A stretch of 64,000 nucleotides of DNA from Cristatella mucedo (GCA_009760855.2 WPIO01000050.1:1025001-1089000); one strand, 5' to 3'. Positions 46,706 through 59,603 are shown, counted from the first letter of the stretch. Numbers and translations are program-made. The notes: generated by a model not told the origin, from the sequence alone.

Positions 46706-49700
46706 CTGCAAGGATTGAACGGTGCGTGCAGGCGCCGGGAAAGGCTAGTCTCCAGAATTAGAACGATCAAGGCAACATCGGGTGCCGGGAAAGGCTAGTC
46801 TCCAGAATTAGAACGATCAAGGCAACATCGGGTGGGCAACTCCCGATGATCCGGCGCCGCTGCACTAGAGAACAAGTAGTGAGAAAGATCTGCCTCGCCA
46901 TCTCTATGCCATATTTACCGGATACATGCCTTCCTCATCGGCTTGACACGGCGGATTTTGGCAGCAGGAATTTGGAATTGAACCAGCCCAGTTGGTGTAG
47001 TTCTGGACTCCACAGCACCTCAGCTGCAATCCGTCGAAACAAGAGTGATGATTAATCAGCAGAGAAAGACACCTTCGAACAAGCTACACCGGGAATAGGG
47101 GGTTGAAAGAATTAGCAACATATCTAAAGATAACAAAGTTTCCTATTTGTGCATTAGGCATCATTTGCGATTTGTATCCCAACTTTTTTTACCTTGGCAG
47201 ATTGAGGTGCATGCATGAAGCTTATTGAGGTGCACTCCTGTAACTTTTAACAGGCTTAATTTTCAGCCTAGCTTTGAACCTTCTCAATTCCATAACTAGG
47301 CTAATGCTTCATGTATCATAGTGAAATTTGAAACGTGATTTCAACTTGGGGCATAAGTGTGGATGGTAGAATTAGTTTTGATTTCAGTTGGATAGGTTTT
47401 GCTATACATGTCCACGATTTCACAAAATATAGCTCCACGACATTCGATAAAGCCAATTTACCAGTTATGAGCAAACCAAGTGCAACTAAGCAATAGTTAA
47501 GAGTAATGCTCAAAATTGGCACTGCCAGCCGTGGCATCTGCACAAAATCTAGGTGTCATGTTGCAAAGTGACCTTTCACTAGCCGACCACATTAGCTACC
47601 CAGTCACGTGTGCCTGCTTTTAGCTCAGTGGCATTGCTAAAATTCAGGCTTGTTTAGGCAGTGATACTACACCTAAACCAGTCCATGCATTTGTGACATC
47701 CCGTCTCGACTTCTGAAACTCACTGCTTGCTGGTCTACAGGCGTGTGCAATCAGGCGCTTACAGATGGTGCATAACTCTGCAGCCAGGCTTGTTTGTCGT
47801 TGAGTGTCCCAGCTGCCACATCACACCACTTCTTGCCGACCTGCAGTGGCTCCCAGTTAAGCAATGCATCGATTTCAAGGTTCTGTCACTCACTTTTAGG
47901 TCCCTCTATTCTCTGGTTTCAGTCTGCCTATTATAACTACTACCCCACTGGGCTAGGCATTGTACCACCTGCTTGCCTGAGTCACATCGTTTAGCTAAAC
48001 CTCGTAAGAACCTAAAATCCTTTGGAGACCATACCCCTAGTTGTCATGCTCCCAAAGCCTGGAACTCACTCCAGACTGTGGTTATGACATCGCCTGACTT
48101 AACCACATTTAAAACTAACATGCAACTTTTATCCCAGCGTTTAGTGGATCCTTCTGATTTGTCGTTTGTGTGCTTATGCATGCTGACACTGTGCATGCTG
48201 CCACTAACTATATTTACATGTTGACCCGGTAAATGTCACCTCTAACCATGTTATGCTTGTTGGCATTGTGCACGATAGAACTAATCTTTTGATCATGCTT
48301 CCTTTACGGCATATGGAAAGTACCTAGAAAGAGATTAGGTTTTCTGGGGGCACTTAAAATGTAGTATTATGATGACATTTATAGCAAAGCCAATCAGAGC
48401 TTTTTCAAAGTCACAAGTCACGTGCACGTCAGCAAGCTTCGTGCATGGACTTCGATCCACCAAGGTTTAACTAGTCGGAATACAAGTCGCATATGATGAA
48501 GAGAACGGAAAACTTGTTGCATCTGGTCTACATCCGGGTCAGAAATGGTTTGCATAATCATGTCTTTTACGTGGAAGTCGTCACAACTCGTGATCCCATC
48601 TCTAGCATGCTTGTCTTTTCAAAGGTACCCGAAAAAAATACTCAGTCGAACCAATTTTGTGAGTATCACTTTGACTTTCTCCCTTAGTTGCAAAGATTCG
48701 ATGAATCCTGAAGATCAGAGACAGGGAGATGCAAAAGGGGGTGAAGGCATGCAAAGATGCAAAGAGGTGCTGCGGCCTCTCGGCAATGGCAGGCGTTGCC
48801 CACCGTCCGAAGCAAGGCTGCATAAGATTCCAACCGAGTAGGTTCGTATCACAATGACAGCAAACCGATCCGTGCTGGCTGCTACTCGGCAAATCGCCTC
48901 GCTCACCGTCTGTTGTATTTTTTCCCACTGTGGCCTTGAATTTCCATCCCCTAGGCTTGCTATGAGGCCAGTTTGCAATTGGGTAGAAATCTGTAAAATA
49001 AATTCCAAAGGGACATGGAAGTATATAGCGAAGAAGCAGCATCACAGAGAGTCAACGACAGCGTCATGCGAAGCAACCGGCTAGCCTGACCTAGCCATGC
49101 CTGGCAGTAAAACAAACGCAGTTGCACAGCAATTCCAGCATCCTTACGGCCGTTCATGAAAACAGGGACGGGTCGTGAAACCCCAGTGCTACCATTTAAG
49201 TCCCGGCACAGTCTTTCAACTATTTGCCCATTCGCACAGTGCCACAAAGCAGCTGTTGATAGACACAACTATCGCAATATCGCTACTCAAAGACTCTCGA
49301 ATAGTGTTACAGCATGCAAGATTTTCAGCCTACGCTAAGAAGTGAATCGATGAAGGGACTAGAGCCTTAGTGGTGGCCTCGGCATGCATGCATCCTTCTG
49401 GGGCTTTCAATTGCATCGCCGACACAAGAAGCATCTACTCAGTTATGAATAGCCCAAAGCCACTACTGGTAGTAGCCACTTCACGGCGACCCGGCAGCGC
49501 AGGTTCGTCGAGTCCAGCAGCTGCCGGCAATACTGTATCACTCGCCACTCGATGCACGCAGGTCGATAGCGACCGATGCTCCTTCGATGCTATGTAAAGT
49601 GAGGCTTCTGAATCAGCCGACCTTTCCTTGGAGAGAGAGCAGCAGCAGCAGCAGCAGCAAGCTACCATAGTTAGCGTTCCACGGCTGCTCAGGCAGAGAC

Positions 49701-52017
49701 TTTATGAAAAAAGGCCAACGCCCTGGGCAGCAGAATAGAGATCCGGCGATGCCCGGCGGTGTCTGGGGGCGCAGTGGAGGGCATGCAGCCACTCACCTGG
49801 TCCTTGAATACAGCGCCGGCAATTCCGGCAGCCACTTGGAGGAGGAAGAGGAGCAGAATCACCACGCCGTACTGAAACAAACCACCAGGCATCGAAGCAG
49901 GCCATGTCTCGCCGAAGGTAATAGCAATAACAGCAATGTGTCGTTTGCATGGCACCCTGAGAGAACTTAGTCTCAACCCGGGTGCTTCACGACTTCATTA
50001 AATCATAATTCATTCATATTCATAACTCATTTGTACAGCGCCCCAAGAGAACGTGATCTCTATTCAGGCGCTTCACACATATGCCTCCGGGCCCGAGCCC
50101 ACGACCTCAGCCAGACGTTGGCCGGGCGAGCACCTTAACTGCTGGACCAAACCAGCTCGACTTCCTGCATGAAAATCGGTGCCCGAGAGCTGGTCACATG
50201 CACGGTTTCGAGTGAACTAAAGTGTACAAGCATCATTCGTAGGCCAACATGCTAAAGCAAACATGAATGGGCTCATGGCCGCCGTAGGACCTAGGACAGG
50301 TAACATTCACTGAATCAGGCATACATGGGCACGCACGCAAAGCGCACCGGAACAGAAATGAAGTGTTCACTGGGGCGAAGGGAAAGCTGACCGGAACACG
50401 TGAGTCTTGAGCTGCTGAGTCTTGACCGATGCAGGACCGTTGCCAGTAGAGACCAGTCGCCGGAGGCGAGTTTAGGACTTACAGTGCAAACGAGCTGATG
50501 GCTCGATCGTCAAACGATTACTGCTAACGGCAAGGGAAGACAAGAGGATCAGATGCCGAGGAGCAGGTGGTGTCAGCCCACGAAATGCAGTAGCAACAGG
50601 ATGTTGGATAGGCAGCCTGGTGGCAAGGGAGTGAAGTGACCTTTAGACCAGACTGGTGACCTTGAAATCAATCGCATCGATGCTTTTGATAAGGGGCCAG
50701 TGAAGCTCAGACAGCAGATGTTTGGGCTTCGGCAGCAACACCAATGACAGCAGAACAGACGAGCAAGCAAGTTTTGCACTAGTTGGGGCCGATGAAGGGT
50801 GCAGGCCATTAGTCCTTAACATATGGGATTGCTATAATCTAGATGCAATCTAGCAAATGCATGAGCAAGTTTAGTTGTCCTACTCTCATCTAAGTAGACT
50901 CTGACGTTGGCAATATTTTTAAATGAAATGAGGCAGGCCGACTTGACAGCAGAGGCAGTGTGCTCATTAAATGGCCAGTGGTTTCGAATACTTTGCCTCC
51001 TTGGCAGCGAATGCAAAGTACCTAGAAAGAGATCGAGTTCTCCGAGGGTTCTATACCAAAAGAAAAATTGTTATTATGTTAAGGCAGATGCTGCAAAGTG
51101 ATGCCAGCGTACCAATTTTGAGGGTGAGGTCCTCCAACTGTCGGGTGACAGACAAGGGATTGTCCATAACTATTATACTAATCCATACGCCCCATGTCTT
51201 GCCGTGCACTAAGCTTTGGGAAGTTGGTAGACATGGGAAGGCCAATGTTGGCAATGCAGGCCTCAGGCAAGTGAGACAATCTAGCTAGCCAGGCAAAACA
51301 TCGAAAAAATTGTGAAAATTATTGATAAATAAATGATAATTGTTTAATCACACTGCCGCTCGTCTTGCCCCAGCAGCAGCACTACAGCTAGGAGGAGCAA
51401 TCGACAAAGCTGGGCCAGGATGTGGTCGGGCAGGAAGTAGCCTACTGCCTTGTCTCAGTTACAAAGCTCCCGGATGGCTTATATCGGTTCCACTTATATC
51501 GGTTCCATGCGCACCTCCATCGCAGCCGGCTCAGCCGAGTAAGCCGGCTGCACTCGAGCCTCGGAAACGGTTTGAAAAGGCGTCGCAGCAAGGCAGGGAC
51601 TGCAAGTGTGCGAGTATCCTCGAGGACTTTCCGGTATTTCTAGACCCACCGTCGGCCGGTAGTGAGCACGCGGTGGCAGCAGACTGTGCAAAAGGCGAGG
51701 GCTGTGCACTGACTGCCAAAGCACTGGATAATCGTTTCTTAAAAGGCCGCCAGCCGATCACTGCCTCAAGCGAGCGAAACCGAGCGCAACGACACAGGCG
51801 CGGACGTGAGGGGCAGGATGACACTCACGACGTTGAGAAGAGCGACGTTGCCTCTCTGTGTGCAGTAAAAGCCCAGCGAAGCGATGAGCATGACCAGCAG
51901 GCCGGCGCCGATCATCACCCAGCCGGCGTTGGCGAACGAGATGCCGCTGAGCGTAAAATAGTTCTGCAGGTCCACTTGTGTCCATACGCCGATTGTCAGC
52001 ACGGCTATGCCGATAAT
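46622..52017 (-). CDS. Tetraspanin gene, CD63-like; five internal exons, partial at both ends
   Basis: Four-pass membrane protein of the tetraspanin family, which organises membrane microdomains at the plasma membrane and in endosomes. Five exons (52017-51829, 49871-49797, 48990-48907, 47023-46919, 46705-46622) join to 179 residues, all introns phase 0, all acceptors AG and all donors GT. The product runs in family order: end of TM1, small loop, TM2 with the cytosolic N-x-x-L-L segment, TM3, large loop with CCG and six cysteines, TM4. TM3 ends with VAAGIAGAVFKDQ, close to CD63 members. Full tetraspanins are about 230-250 residues, so roughly 15-20 N-terminal and about 20 C-terminal residues are missing here. 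Introns are 1957, 806, 1883 and 213 bp and hold SINE and LINE copies. I am confident of the family; the exact subfamily is inference. Confidence 0.93.
46734..46833. repeat. Two-copy 50-bp tandem repeat in a tetraspanin intron
   Basis: Two identical 50-bp units (46734-46783 and 46784-46833) begin gccgggaaaggctagtctcc. They sit inside the 213-bp intron just upstream of the TM4 exon and make up nearly half of it. Identity suggests a recent duplication or an assembly artefact. Confidence 0.95.
46919..47023 (-). CDS. Tetraspanin exon: CCG motif and cysteine-rich loop
   Basis: This exon is 105 bp (35 codons), between acceptor ggattgcag and donor TATCCG|gtaaat. It begins LRCCGVQNYTNW, the diagnostic CCG motif followed by an N-Y-T glycosylation sequon, and continues through PNSCC and PPCQ. 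Five of the six loop cysteines lie here; the sixth is in the next exon (GCG). The short loop between CCG and SCC fits a compact CD63/TSPAN7-type domain. It is too short to stand out as an open frame and was found by matching splice sites and family motifs. Confidence 0.92.
47255..48370 (+). mobile_element. LINE A copy in a tetraspanin intron, antisense to the gene
   Basis: Starts at agctttgaaccttctcaatt (palm FDPSQ region), then gcaaaccaagtgcaac, the thumb (catttgtgacatcccgtctc), post-RT (LLADLQWLPVKQCIDFKVLS in frame 47727-47936), C-terminal (CHAPKAWNSLQT) and a decayed tail at 48310-48365. Inserted between the two large-loop exons. Confidence 0.87.
48371..48906. other. Intronic DNA of the tetraspanin gene
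   Basis: Plus-strand frames 48493-48841 are not recognised and lie inside the intron on the opposite strand. Confidence 0.5.
48907..48990 (-). CDS. Tetraspanin exon: first part of large extracellular loop
   Basis: This exon is 84 bp (28 codons), between acceptor aatttattttacag and donor CAGACG|gtgagc. It encodes a polar, helix-prone segment starting ISTQLQTGLIASLG and ending QWEKIQQT. The tryptophan followed by I-Q-Q matches the W-x-x-[IL]-Q that precedes the CCG motif in tetraspanins. It splices in phase 0 to the CCG exon, giving QQT|LRCCG. Confidence 0.9.
48991..49796. other. Tetraspanin intron
   Basis: Bounded by the TM3 exon donor and the next acceptor. It contains a short (AGC)n run at 49638-49660 and no other recognised element. 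Confidence 0.8.
49797..49871 (-). CDS. Tetraspanin exon: TM3
   Basis: This exon is 75 bp (25 codons), between acceptor ggtttgtttcag and donor GACCAG|gtgagt. It reads YGVVILLLFLLQ then VAAGIAGAVFKDQ, the third membrane segment and the first residues of the large loop. It joins in frame to the preceding exon as LLNV|YGVV, restoring the family's N-x-x-L-L-x-x-Y run without a gap. Confidence 0.93.
49949..49991 (-). mobile_element. SINE C tail fragment
   Basis: The stretch gcaccctgagagaacttagtctcaacccgggtgcttcac is a SINE C or LINE A tail complement without its head. Confidence 0.55.
50008..50161 (-). mobile_element. SINE C copy in a tetraspanin intron
   Basis: Same strand as the gene: tail complement gcgccccaagagaacgtgatctctattc, B-box complement ggcccgagcccac, head ggaccaaaccagctcga. 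Nearly full length. Confidence 0.9.
50162..50569. other. Intronic DNA, no recognised element
   Basis: Single-copy-looking DNA inside the intron between the TM2 and TM3 exons. Confidence 0.5.
50570..50990 (-). mobile_element. Decayed LINE fragment
   Basis: Antisense matches to the post-RT and thumb regions: gaagtgacctttagaccagac, ggccagtgaagctc and a frame (51016-50816) with KSACLISFKNIANVRVYLD, like KSTYFQLHNIAKIRACLD of A. Confidence 0.75.
50998..51075 (+). mobile_element. LINE A tail
   Basis: Reads gcaaagtacctagaaagagatcgagttctccgagggttctat, a plus-strand tail with a weak (TTA) end. It lies next to the oppositely oriented LINE fragment. Confidence 0.75.
51076..51828. other. Intronic DNA of the tetraspanin gene
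   Basis: Immediately downstream of the TM2 exon donor. A small duplication tatatcggttccacttatatcggttccatg occurs at 51480-51509. The long plus-strand frame crossing into the exon is antisense and not credible. Confidence 0.6.
51829..52017 (-). CDS. Tetraspanin exon: end of TM1, small extracellular loop, TM2
   Basis: This exon is 189 bp (63 codons). The acceptor is ctctcttgcag before ATT ATC GGC; the donor is AACGTC|gtgagt. It starts IIGIAVLTIGVW (second half of TM1), then a loop with VDLQNYF, then TM2 (WVMIGAGLLVMLIASLGFY) and the start of the cytosolic loop, CTQRGNVALLNV. The C-x-x-x-x-N-x-x-L-L spacing is the usual tetraspanin inner-loop signature. The start of TM1 must come from an upstream exon. 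A 230-codon plus-strand frame over the same bases is a shadow of this exon. Confidence 0.93.
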
Positions 52018-52864
52018 CTGCAAGAGAGATGATCGAGGATCGATTAATATAGGGGAAAACGACGTTCGGAAGACACAAGCACTTGCATCAGCGTCCTAGC
52101 GGCTTCAGCTACTGCAGCTTCAGCAGAAAGATGACGACTTTGCTTCGTCTTCGGTGTTGGCAGCTCTGCAGTGTCAGAAGACAATGCGGGACACGGTGCG
52201 ATCAGCTATTCCAGTGTCGAGCTATTTCGAGCATTTGTCACAGCAGCAGCGCGGCCAGAAACTGGGGAGTCGGAAGGCACAGTGTGTCGTCGCCTCAGCT
52301 CTCAGCATAATCTGAGCCGCCCAACTTATTCGGTCTGTCTCCAGCAGGGTCACTTAGGAAGGAGCTGGTGGGCCAATGCGACTGCTCAGTGCCGGCTTTG
52401 CTGGCAAACTATCCCTGCCCATGTGCAAAACACTAAGGCACATGTCGGCAGCATCCTTAACAGACCTTGCCAGCCTGTGCATGCCAGACCGAACGAAGTA
52501 AACGTGACAGTCGGGTGACCTTGACATCTATGTCGGACTGGCTGCCATTGAGGTTGCTGCTACAATGGGTTGGACCGTTTCGAGCCGCGGACCTTAGGAT
52601 AACGTCCTGTTAAAGCAGCAGCAGCAGAAGCACGAGGACCCTGCACGATCTGCCAGCCAGCTAGCTAGCCAGCCAGAATGGGCATGCATGTACAAGCATG
52701 GAGGAGGGAAGCCAAAAAACCCGAAGCAAGAAAAGATGCGAGATTCTTCCGCCAGCATGCTGCATGCTGGTGCTCTTTGGTCTCTCAGTAACGGAAGCTC
52801 CTAGGCTGACTTCTACCGATGCACAGGGAAGCCGCTAGAATGCCAAAAGGTCTTCATGCCGAAC
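52018..52864. other. Intron upstream of the TM1 exon; no first exon found
   Basis: The minus strand upstream of the TM1/TM2 exon was read for a short exon ending in F-W or similar before GT; none convinced me. (GCA)-rich short runs at 52613-52630. Confidence 0.45.
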
Positions 52865-53027
52865 TGGATTGGTCCAGCCAGCTGTTAAGATGCACGCTCG
52901 GGGACCAAGGTGGGGGCGCGGAGGTCGTGGGCAGGCTCTAGCCCGGAGGCATAGTCGAAGCGCCTGAATAGAGATTAAGCTCTCTTGGGGTGCACTACGC
53001 AAATGAATTTCATTTATTTATTCATTT
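52865..53027 (+). mobile_element. SINE C copy
   Basis: Head ggattggtccagccagctgttaagatgc, B-box region gtcgtgggcaggctctagccc (with an insertion), tail gaagcgcctgaatagagattaagc, end aaatgaatttcatttattta. Confidence 0.88.
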
Positions 53028-53596
53028 CCCTCCAGCGTGCACGAGTGCTGGCCTGGAGGGATATAGGGTTAGCTATCTAGAGCAGAGTCGACAAGCAGAG
53101 TGTGCTGCAGAGCGAGATTGTACTCAGCTGGTGAGGTCAGACCGGTTGAGCACGAGGATTCGGCAGCAGCTGCACGAAGTGATGCGCATTACATTTTTCT
53201 GAGCTCGATGGAAGCGTTGCACAGCAACAGCTTTGGTAGAGGAGAGAAAATGGGAAGCAATGCTGCACAATGATGAGCACGGCAAACACCCGATCAAGCA
53301 TGCTCAGTTTCGGCAATGTTCATGCCAAGTTTCAGCTACGCCAACAGAAACAGGAGTCGTTAGCACATCGGAGTACGAAGCGTAAGCTAGACTTGGGAAT
53401 AGCAAGTCACCAGATCAAGCCTGCTAAGTTTCAGCTATGCCAATAGAAAAATAGGGTCGGCTGCACAGTGGAGCACAAAGCTCGGGTCCGAGTTTGCAAC
53501 AGCCTCGAACCTCGTGTATTGTTCGGCAAGCTCCTGCAGATCATGAATTCGATTCGGCTCTTGCACGTGCAAGGGTTCTCTGTATGCCTGCTTCTA
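53028..53596. other. No recognised gene; local duplication
   Basis: Two related stretches, ccgatcaagcatgctcagtttcggcaatg (53289) and ccagatcaagcctgctaagtttcagctatg (53410), look like a diverged tandem repeat of about 120 bp. Confidence 0.5.
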
Positions 53597-54340
53597 CAGC
53601 TTGCCATCACGTCTGAACCCTATCTAAGATAGGGAGCTGTCTTCCACAGCGGCTTGAAAAACCTTTCACTAGCTCCTTAGTTCTGTCTCGGCTTGCTAAT
53701 TGTAATTCCCTTTTGGCTGGGCTACCAAAGAAAGCGACTAGGCCACTCCAGCTGGCTATGAATATGGCTGCAAGGCTAGCCATCAAGCTCCAGAAAATTA
53801 AGCACGTGTCTCCTTTGCTAAAAGAGCTAGGATGGATGCCGGTTGATCAACGGATACAGAGCAGAGTTCTTAAGCTGACCCACAAGGCCCACCACGGCTT
53901 GGCTCCTTCATACCTAGCTTAACTGCTGCACCATTCTCAGCCTGTTCGTGCCCTCAGGTCCTGTGTGGACTATAAATTAGCTACTCCATTCCTCCGCTTA
54001 AAGACCCTTGGCGACAGAAGCTTTAGCTCTGCAGGTCCTGGACTGTGGAACTCGCTTCCACAATTCTTACGAAACGACAAATACTCTTCTACTGCCGACT
54101 ATGGCTCATCCTTTTCAGCAGTCCTGAGCTGCTACTTGCATGCTACTCACTACCTCAACTGCTCTCCTGACTCTGCAAAGCTTTCCACTGTCTCTTTGTT
54201 ACGTGAGACGAAGTCTGTTGGCTACCGAATGTGTACAGAAAGCTACCTAGGCTGTGAGTGCACTGTACAAAACTCTCCTGTGTAACCCCAACATAGTCTT
54301 TGTGGCTTTGTGGAGTTACATACAAAGTTACATTACATTC
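53597..54340 (+). mobile_element. LINE B 3' fragment
   Basis: Frame 53713-53922 (AGLPKKATRPLQLAMNMAAR, then LKELGWMPVDQRIQSRVLKL) and frame 53965-54285 (PFLRLKTLGDRSFSSAGPGL, ending at the usual B stop). One stop (taa for the E of YLAEL) near 53921 separates them. 3' end gtggagttacatacaaagttacattacattc. Confidence 0.93.
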
Positions 54341-54725
54341 TCTGTATGCCTGCTGCTTCGTAGCGAGTGCAGTAGTAAGCAAACAGCAGCTTGCCAAGAG
54401 GCGGCACGGTTGCAGCAAGAGCAGGGCTGCCATTTCAAACACAATAATCGAATGCTACCCCCAATGTAGTATACCTAGAGTGAGAGAGAGAGAGACTAAG
54501 TGCACTCGTGGTGCCGATCAACTTTTTTATTATTAAACTAATAATAGACTTGGTGGCAGACACAATCTTGCCTCGAGATTTGAGCGAATCAGCAACCTTT
54601 GGTTTACAGGTCGAGGGCTCCGTGGATTGAACTAACGAGACTAGCTTACTAAGGCACTTAAAATGGGTTCAGAGCAGTGGCTTTAGGTTTTACTCACTAC
54701 TGCAGGAGGCCGGACTAGCACAGCA

Positions 54726-54729
<4 letters not shown>
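54341..54729. other. No recognised gene
   Basis: Short GA run at 54480-54494; no family motif. Confidence 0.45.
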
Positions 54730-54771
<42 letters not shown>

Positions 54772-54772
54772 G
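54730..54772. repeat. (GT)n microsatellite
   Basis: About 20 GT units followed by imperfect tgtgcgtgtggtgtgtgcatg. Confidence 0.97.
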
Positions 54773-55399
54773 TGTGCGTGTGGTGTGTGCATGCATGTTT
54801 GCAAGTGCCAGCACAGACTTGCTACATAGCAAACACGGATAACAAGCACGGTATGGGGTACTCTACAAGTCTCAACACTGCTCAGTTGAAGTCTCAAAAC
54901 TGCTCTTTGGGGCGCAGCCATTGGATTTACATTTAAATCACGAACTTCCCACAGAAACCGACGTCGGGCTGTGCTAGGATTGGCTTCAGTCACTGACCAA
55001 GGCTTAGCAATCAACTGGTGGTTGGCTTGAATTGCAATTGACTGTGGCTGGCTGAAACAAGTGGCCAATAGGCTGCTCAGACCAATATAATAGGCCAATA
55101 CCCTGCTTCCAGCCAGTGCTCTAAGGGCAGCAGATAATTGGACACCCCGGCTGCCATATAACTCAGCCACTAGCACGGACCAATGAAGAACAATACACCG
55201 CGAAGGCACGATTCGAGCTGATTGAACACACTAGTGCTATGAATCTCCTGAACTAGAGAACTTCAGCCACGTGTCCTTGCCACCGTGCGGATTCCGGAGT
55301 TCGCTCAATAGAACCGGTGCCTTATTGGCAGCAGCAGACGTTTAGCTGGGTCAGTTTGCTCGAGGGCTTCGAATTTAAAGCTCTTCAATTTAAATAGCT
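54773..55399. other. No recognised gene
   Basis: The minus frame 55209-54715 is not recognised and runs into the GT repeat. Confidence 0.45.
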
Positions 55400-56535
<1,136 letters not shown>

Positions 56536-57525
56536 ATTATTGATGAGTGCTTTGACCAGCACACGATTCACTGCACACTACTAGTCAGAGGGCCCACTAA
56601 TCGGTGGCCCAGACTAGCGTCTTGTGTGCTTTAACATGCAGGCTCAAGCACAATACACTTGTACAGCATGATACCATGCATCGCATTAACGCTCGGCTAC
56701 TGATTATCTTTGGGCTGGCTGCAAAGCATCTGGATGGGGATTAACGCCCTACGGAGTTGAGCAACCGATCTGTGGTTATAACTACCATTATTATCATTCT
56801 GCTCCTGATCAAAGCCAGCTCGAGCGCAAGGCAACCTATGGTGGTAGCCTGATAGCATTAAAGATGCAGCCAACTTTTGCGCCGATGCTCGAATGGGGGC
56901 CGGTCGAACTGACGAACCAGCAGGTTAGCCTGTCGGACCAGAGTCCCCAGACGGCCGGCAAAGCTTAGGCAGCAGGCAAACAACTGGCACGCCCTCTCAG
57001 ACCTGAGCTAGGTGGAAGCAAGCAGAGACTAGGCTCCGGCCATTTTGAAAATGAAGCCCAGCTTTGGCAGAGCGACACTGCGTGCACGGCAACGAGCTCA
57101 TCCTCAGAGTCTATGAATCGAGACGCTGAGGCGGCGGCAGCAGCAGAACTAGGTGGCAGCAGCAGAACTAGCGGCTGTTAAATGGCTCGTGGACAATGTG
57201 GCACTGGCTGACAGCTGCAGAAGCCTTCAGCCTTCGCACAAATGGGCCATCTGAGCGCTTAACATGCCGGTTTCTATGCCTGACTGCCAGCCTGCCCTGT
57301 CAAAAGCGATGAGCCAATTGAAGGGTGATTTGAAAATAAAGCAGACAGCTCAGACGGTTGCTGCTTAATCAAGAAGCCAGTGGAACATAGCTAAACATGT
57401 GGATGAATTATCCAGACTGGACTGGCAGGCTGACCAAGACCCTGACCAAGGCTGAGGACTTAGGCACTGGCTGCATCTGCATGCACAGCTGCAAGAAGAC
57501 CTGGTAGAGTGCACTGTGTTTGCAT
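56536..57525. other. No recognised gene
   Basis: Contains a small duplication of ggcagcagcagaactag at about 57135-57170. No coding signal. Confidence 0.45.
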
Positions 57526-57680
57526 GGTTTGGGCCTGTGGTTAAGATGCTCATCTCGATCAAGGTCCAGGTGAATGCGTATTAAGACCAGGATCGTGGGC
57601 TCGAGCCCTAAGGCATATGTGAAGGCCCTGAATAGTGATTAGGTTCTCTTAGGGTGCTATACAAATGAATTGCACTATTT
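57526..57680 (+). mobile_element. SINE C copy
   Basis: Head ggtttgggcctgtggttaag, an insertion between the boxes, B box gtgggctcgagcccta (57596-57611), tail gtgaaggccctgaatagtga, end aaatgaattgcac. Confidence 0.9.
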
Positions 57681-58206
57681 ATATATCAGCAGTCAATTAA
57701 GCTGAAGCATGTCAAACCGACCAACAGCCACAGATGACAATGATGCCGGGTTTAGTGATTTTAATTAAAGCCGCAGATGTCAAAATGGGCCACTCAAGTG
57801 ACTTCTGTACGAAAAGTCTTAGCAGATAAGGTCACTAGCACGGATGGTTCACTTGTTACCAGGAATTATTGACAGTCCGTTTGCTGATTTTCAAACAACA
57901 GCCGCAGCCCGGCTAATTTAGTCGCGAGTTTTTGCCTTACCAGGAGAAGACACCGGACAACCGGCTGCTTGGTTTGGTTTAGCTCCAGAAATACTGGCAT
58001 GCAACATGGCGACCAAGAGCTGGGCAAAGTGCTAACATTTGGCTCGGCTCTTGTGGCCAGTCGACCCGGAGGCTATATTGAGGATCGCATTGGTAGGCAG
58101 CCCGGTGCATTGCACGAACTGCCTTGCCAAGCATTGTAGAGTAAGCAGAGAACAGAAAGATGCAGTGCAGCCAGCCTCCTCTTCCCCCGCCCACTCTCCC
58201 TCCCCG
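57681..58206. other. No recognised gene
   Basis: No family motif seen. Confidence 0.45.
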
Positions 58207-58385
<179 letters not shown>

Positions 58386-58842
58386 CTGGCTCATGCTCGC
58401 CGACTGCTGGCCATTGCATGGATGCAAGGCGAGGCCATGTGAGAAGCAGAATCGGAGGCCAGATTGAAATCATTTCAGCTGCACGTGTAAAAGTAAAACG
58501 CTAAAAGTCAACAGTGAAAAGGAAAATGGAGGGGTTGTGTCACTCAAATACACACAGGTCAAGGCAGAGAGAAGCAGAATGGCCTTGCAACTGTGCCAAG
58601 AAGCCGAAGCATGAGCTGGTGACTGGTCATCCTCAGTGAAATGGCAATTGCTAAACGAGGAGGGTGTCTCTATAGACATGTGCCGAGCTTACTTGCATTA
58701 GAGCTCTAGCAGGCTTAGGCCAGCAGTGCGGCTTCGGTGGCCTCAGAGCCGACTCAGGGAAAAGGAAAGTAACTGAGAGGGAGAGAGAGCAAGAACGAAG
58801 GATAGAGAAAGAAAGAGGAAGATAGAGCTACATAACAGTGGT

Positions 58843-59603
58843 AAAAGTCAAGCTCGTTTAGATAAGGATACTACGTCTAAGTTGGTCCCTGCATTTGTGA
58901 TATCCCGTCTTGACTTCTGTAACTCACTGCTTGCTGGCCTACTGGCATGTGCAATCAGGCGATTACAGATGGTGCAAAACTCCGAAGCTAGGCTTGTCTG
59001 TCGTGAGCTAAGCAGTTGCCACATCACACCACTTCTCGCCGACCTGCACTGGCTATAAGTCAAGCAACAGATCGACTTCACGGTTTTGTCGCTCACTTTT
59101 AGGTCACTTCATTCTTTGGCTCCAGCCTATCTCTCAGATCTGCTCCCCAACCAGGCCAAGCATCGTACCACCCCCTTTTCGGAATCCAACCGTTTGCCAA
59201 CACCTCGTACAAACCTCAAATCCTTTGGAGACCATGCATTTAGTTAATATGCTCCCAAAGCCTGGAACTCCCTCCCAACTTGCATCAGAACATCCCCTAA
59301 TTTGACCACATTTAAAAAGAACTTAAAAACATACCTATTTAGGACAGCATTTAGTGGGTCCCTGTGATTCGTCATTCGTGTGCTTATGTGTGCTGACACT
59401 GTGCATGCTGCCAACAAACACATTTACAAGCTGACCCTGTGCATGTCACCCCTAACCATATTATTCATGTTGTTTGTTTATCAAGCATGATCTTACTCAC
59501 CATTCAATCTTGCTTCCCTTTGCCGCAAATATGAAGCCCTTTTGAAAGAGAGTTAGTTCTCTGAGCGCACTTTATCGAGTGCATTACTATTACTATTATT
59601 ATA
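58843..59603 (+). mobile_element. LINE A 3' end with a visible target-site duplication
   Basis: Starts gtcaagctcgtttagataag (thumb), runs through SSCHITPLLADLHWL-type sequence, C-terminal domain and 3' end to a decayed tail (59530-59603). Flanked by similar sequence gagagagagcaagaacga / ggatagagaaag at 58780-58812 and 59614-59646. Confidence 0.9.

Noticed and set aside
51340-52032. A 230-codon plus-strand frame
   Set aside because: It overlaps the tetraspanin exon antisense and has no family motif; the minus-strand exon explains its openness.
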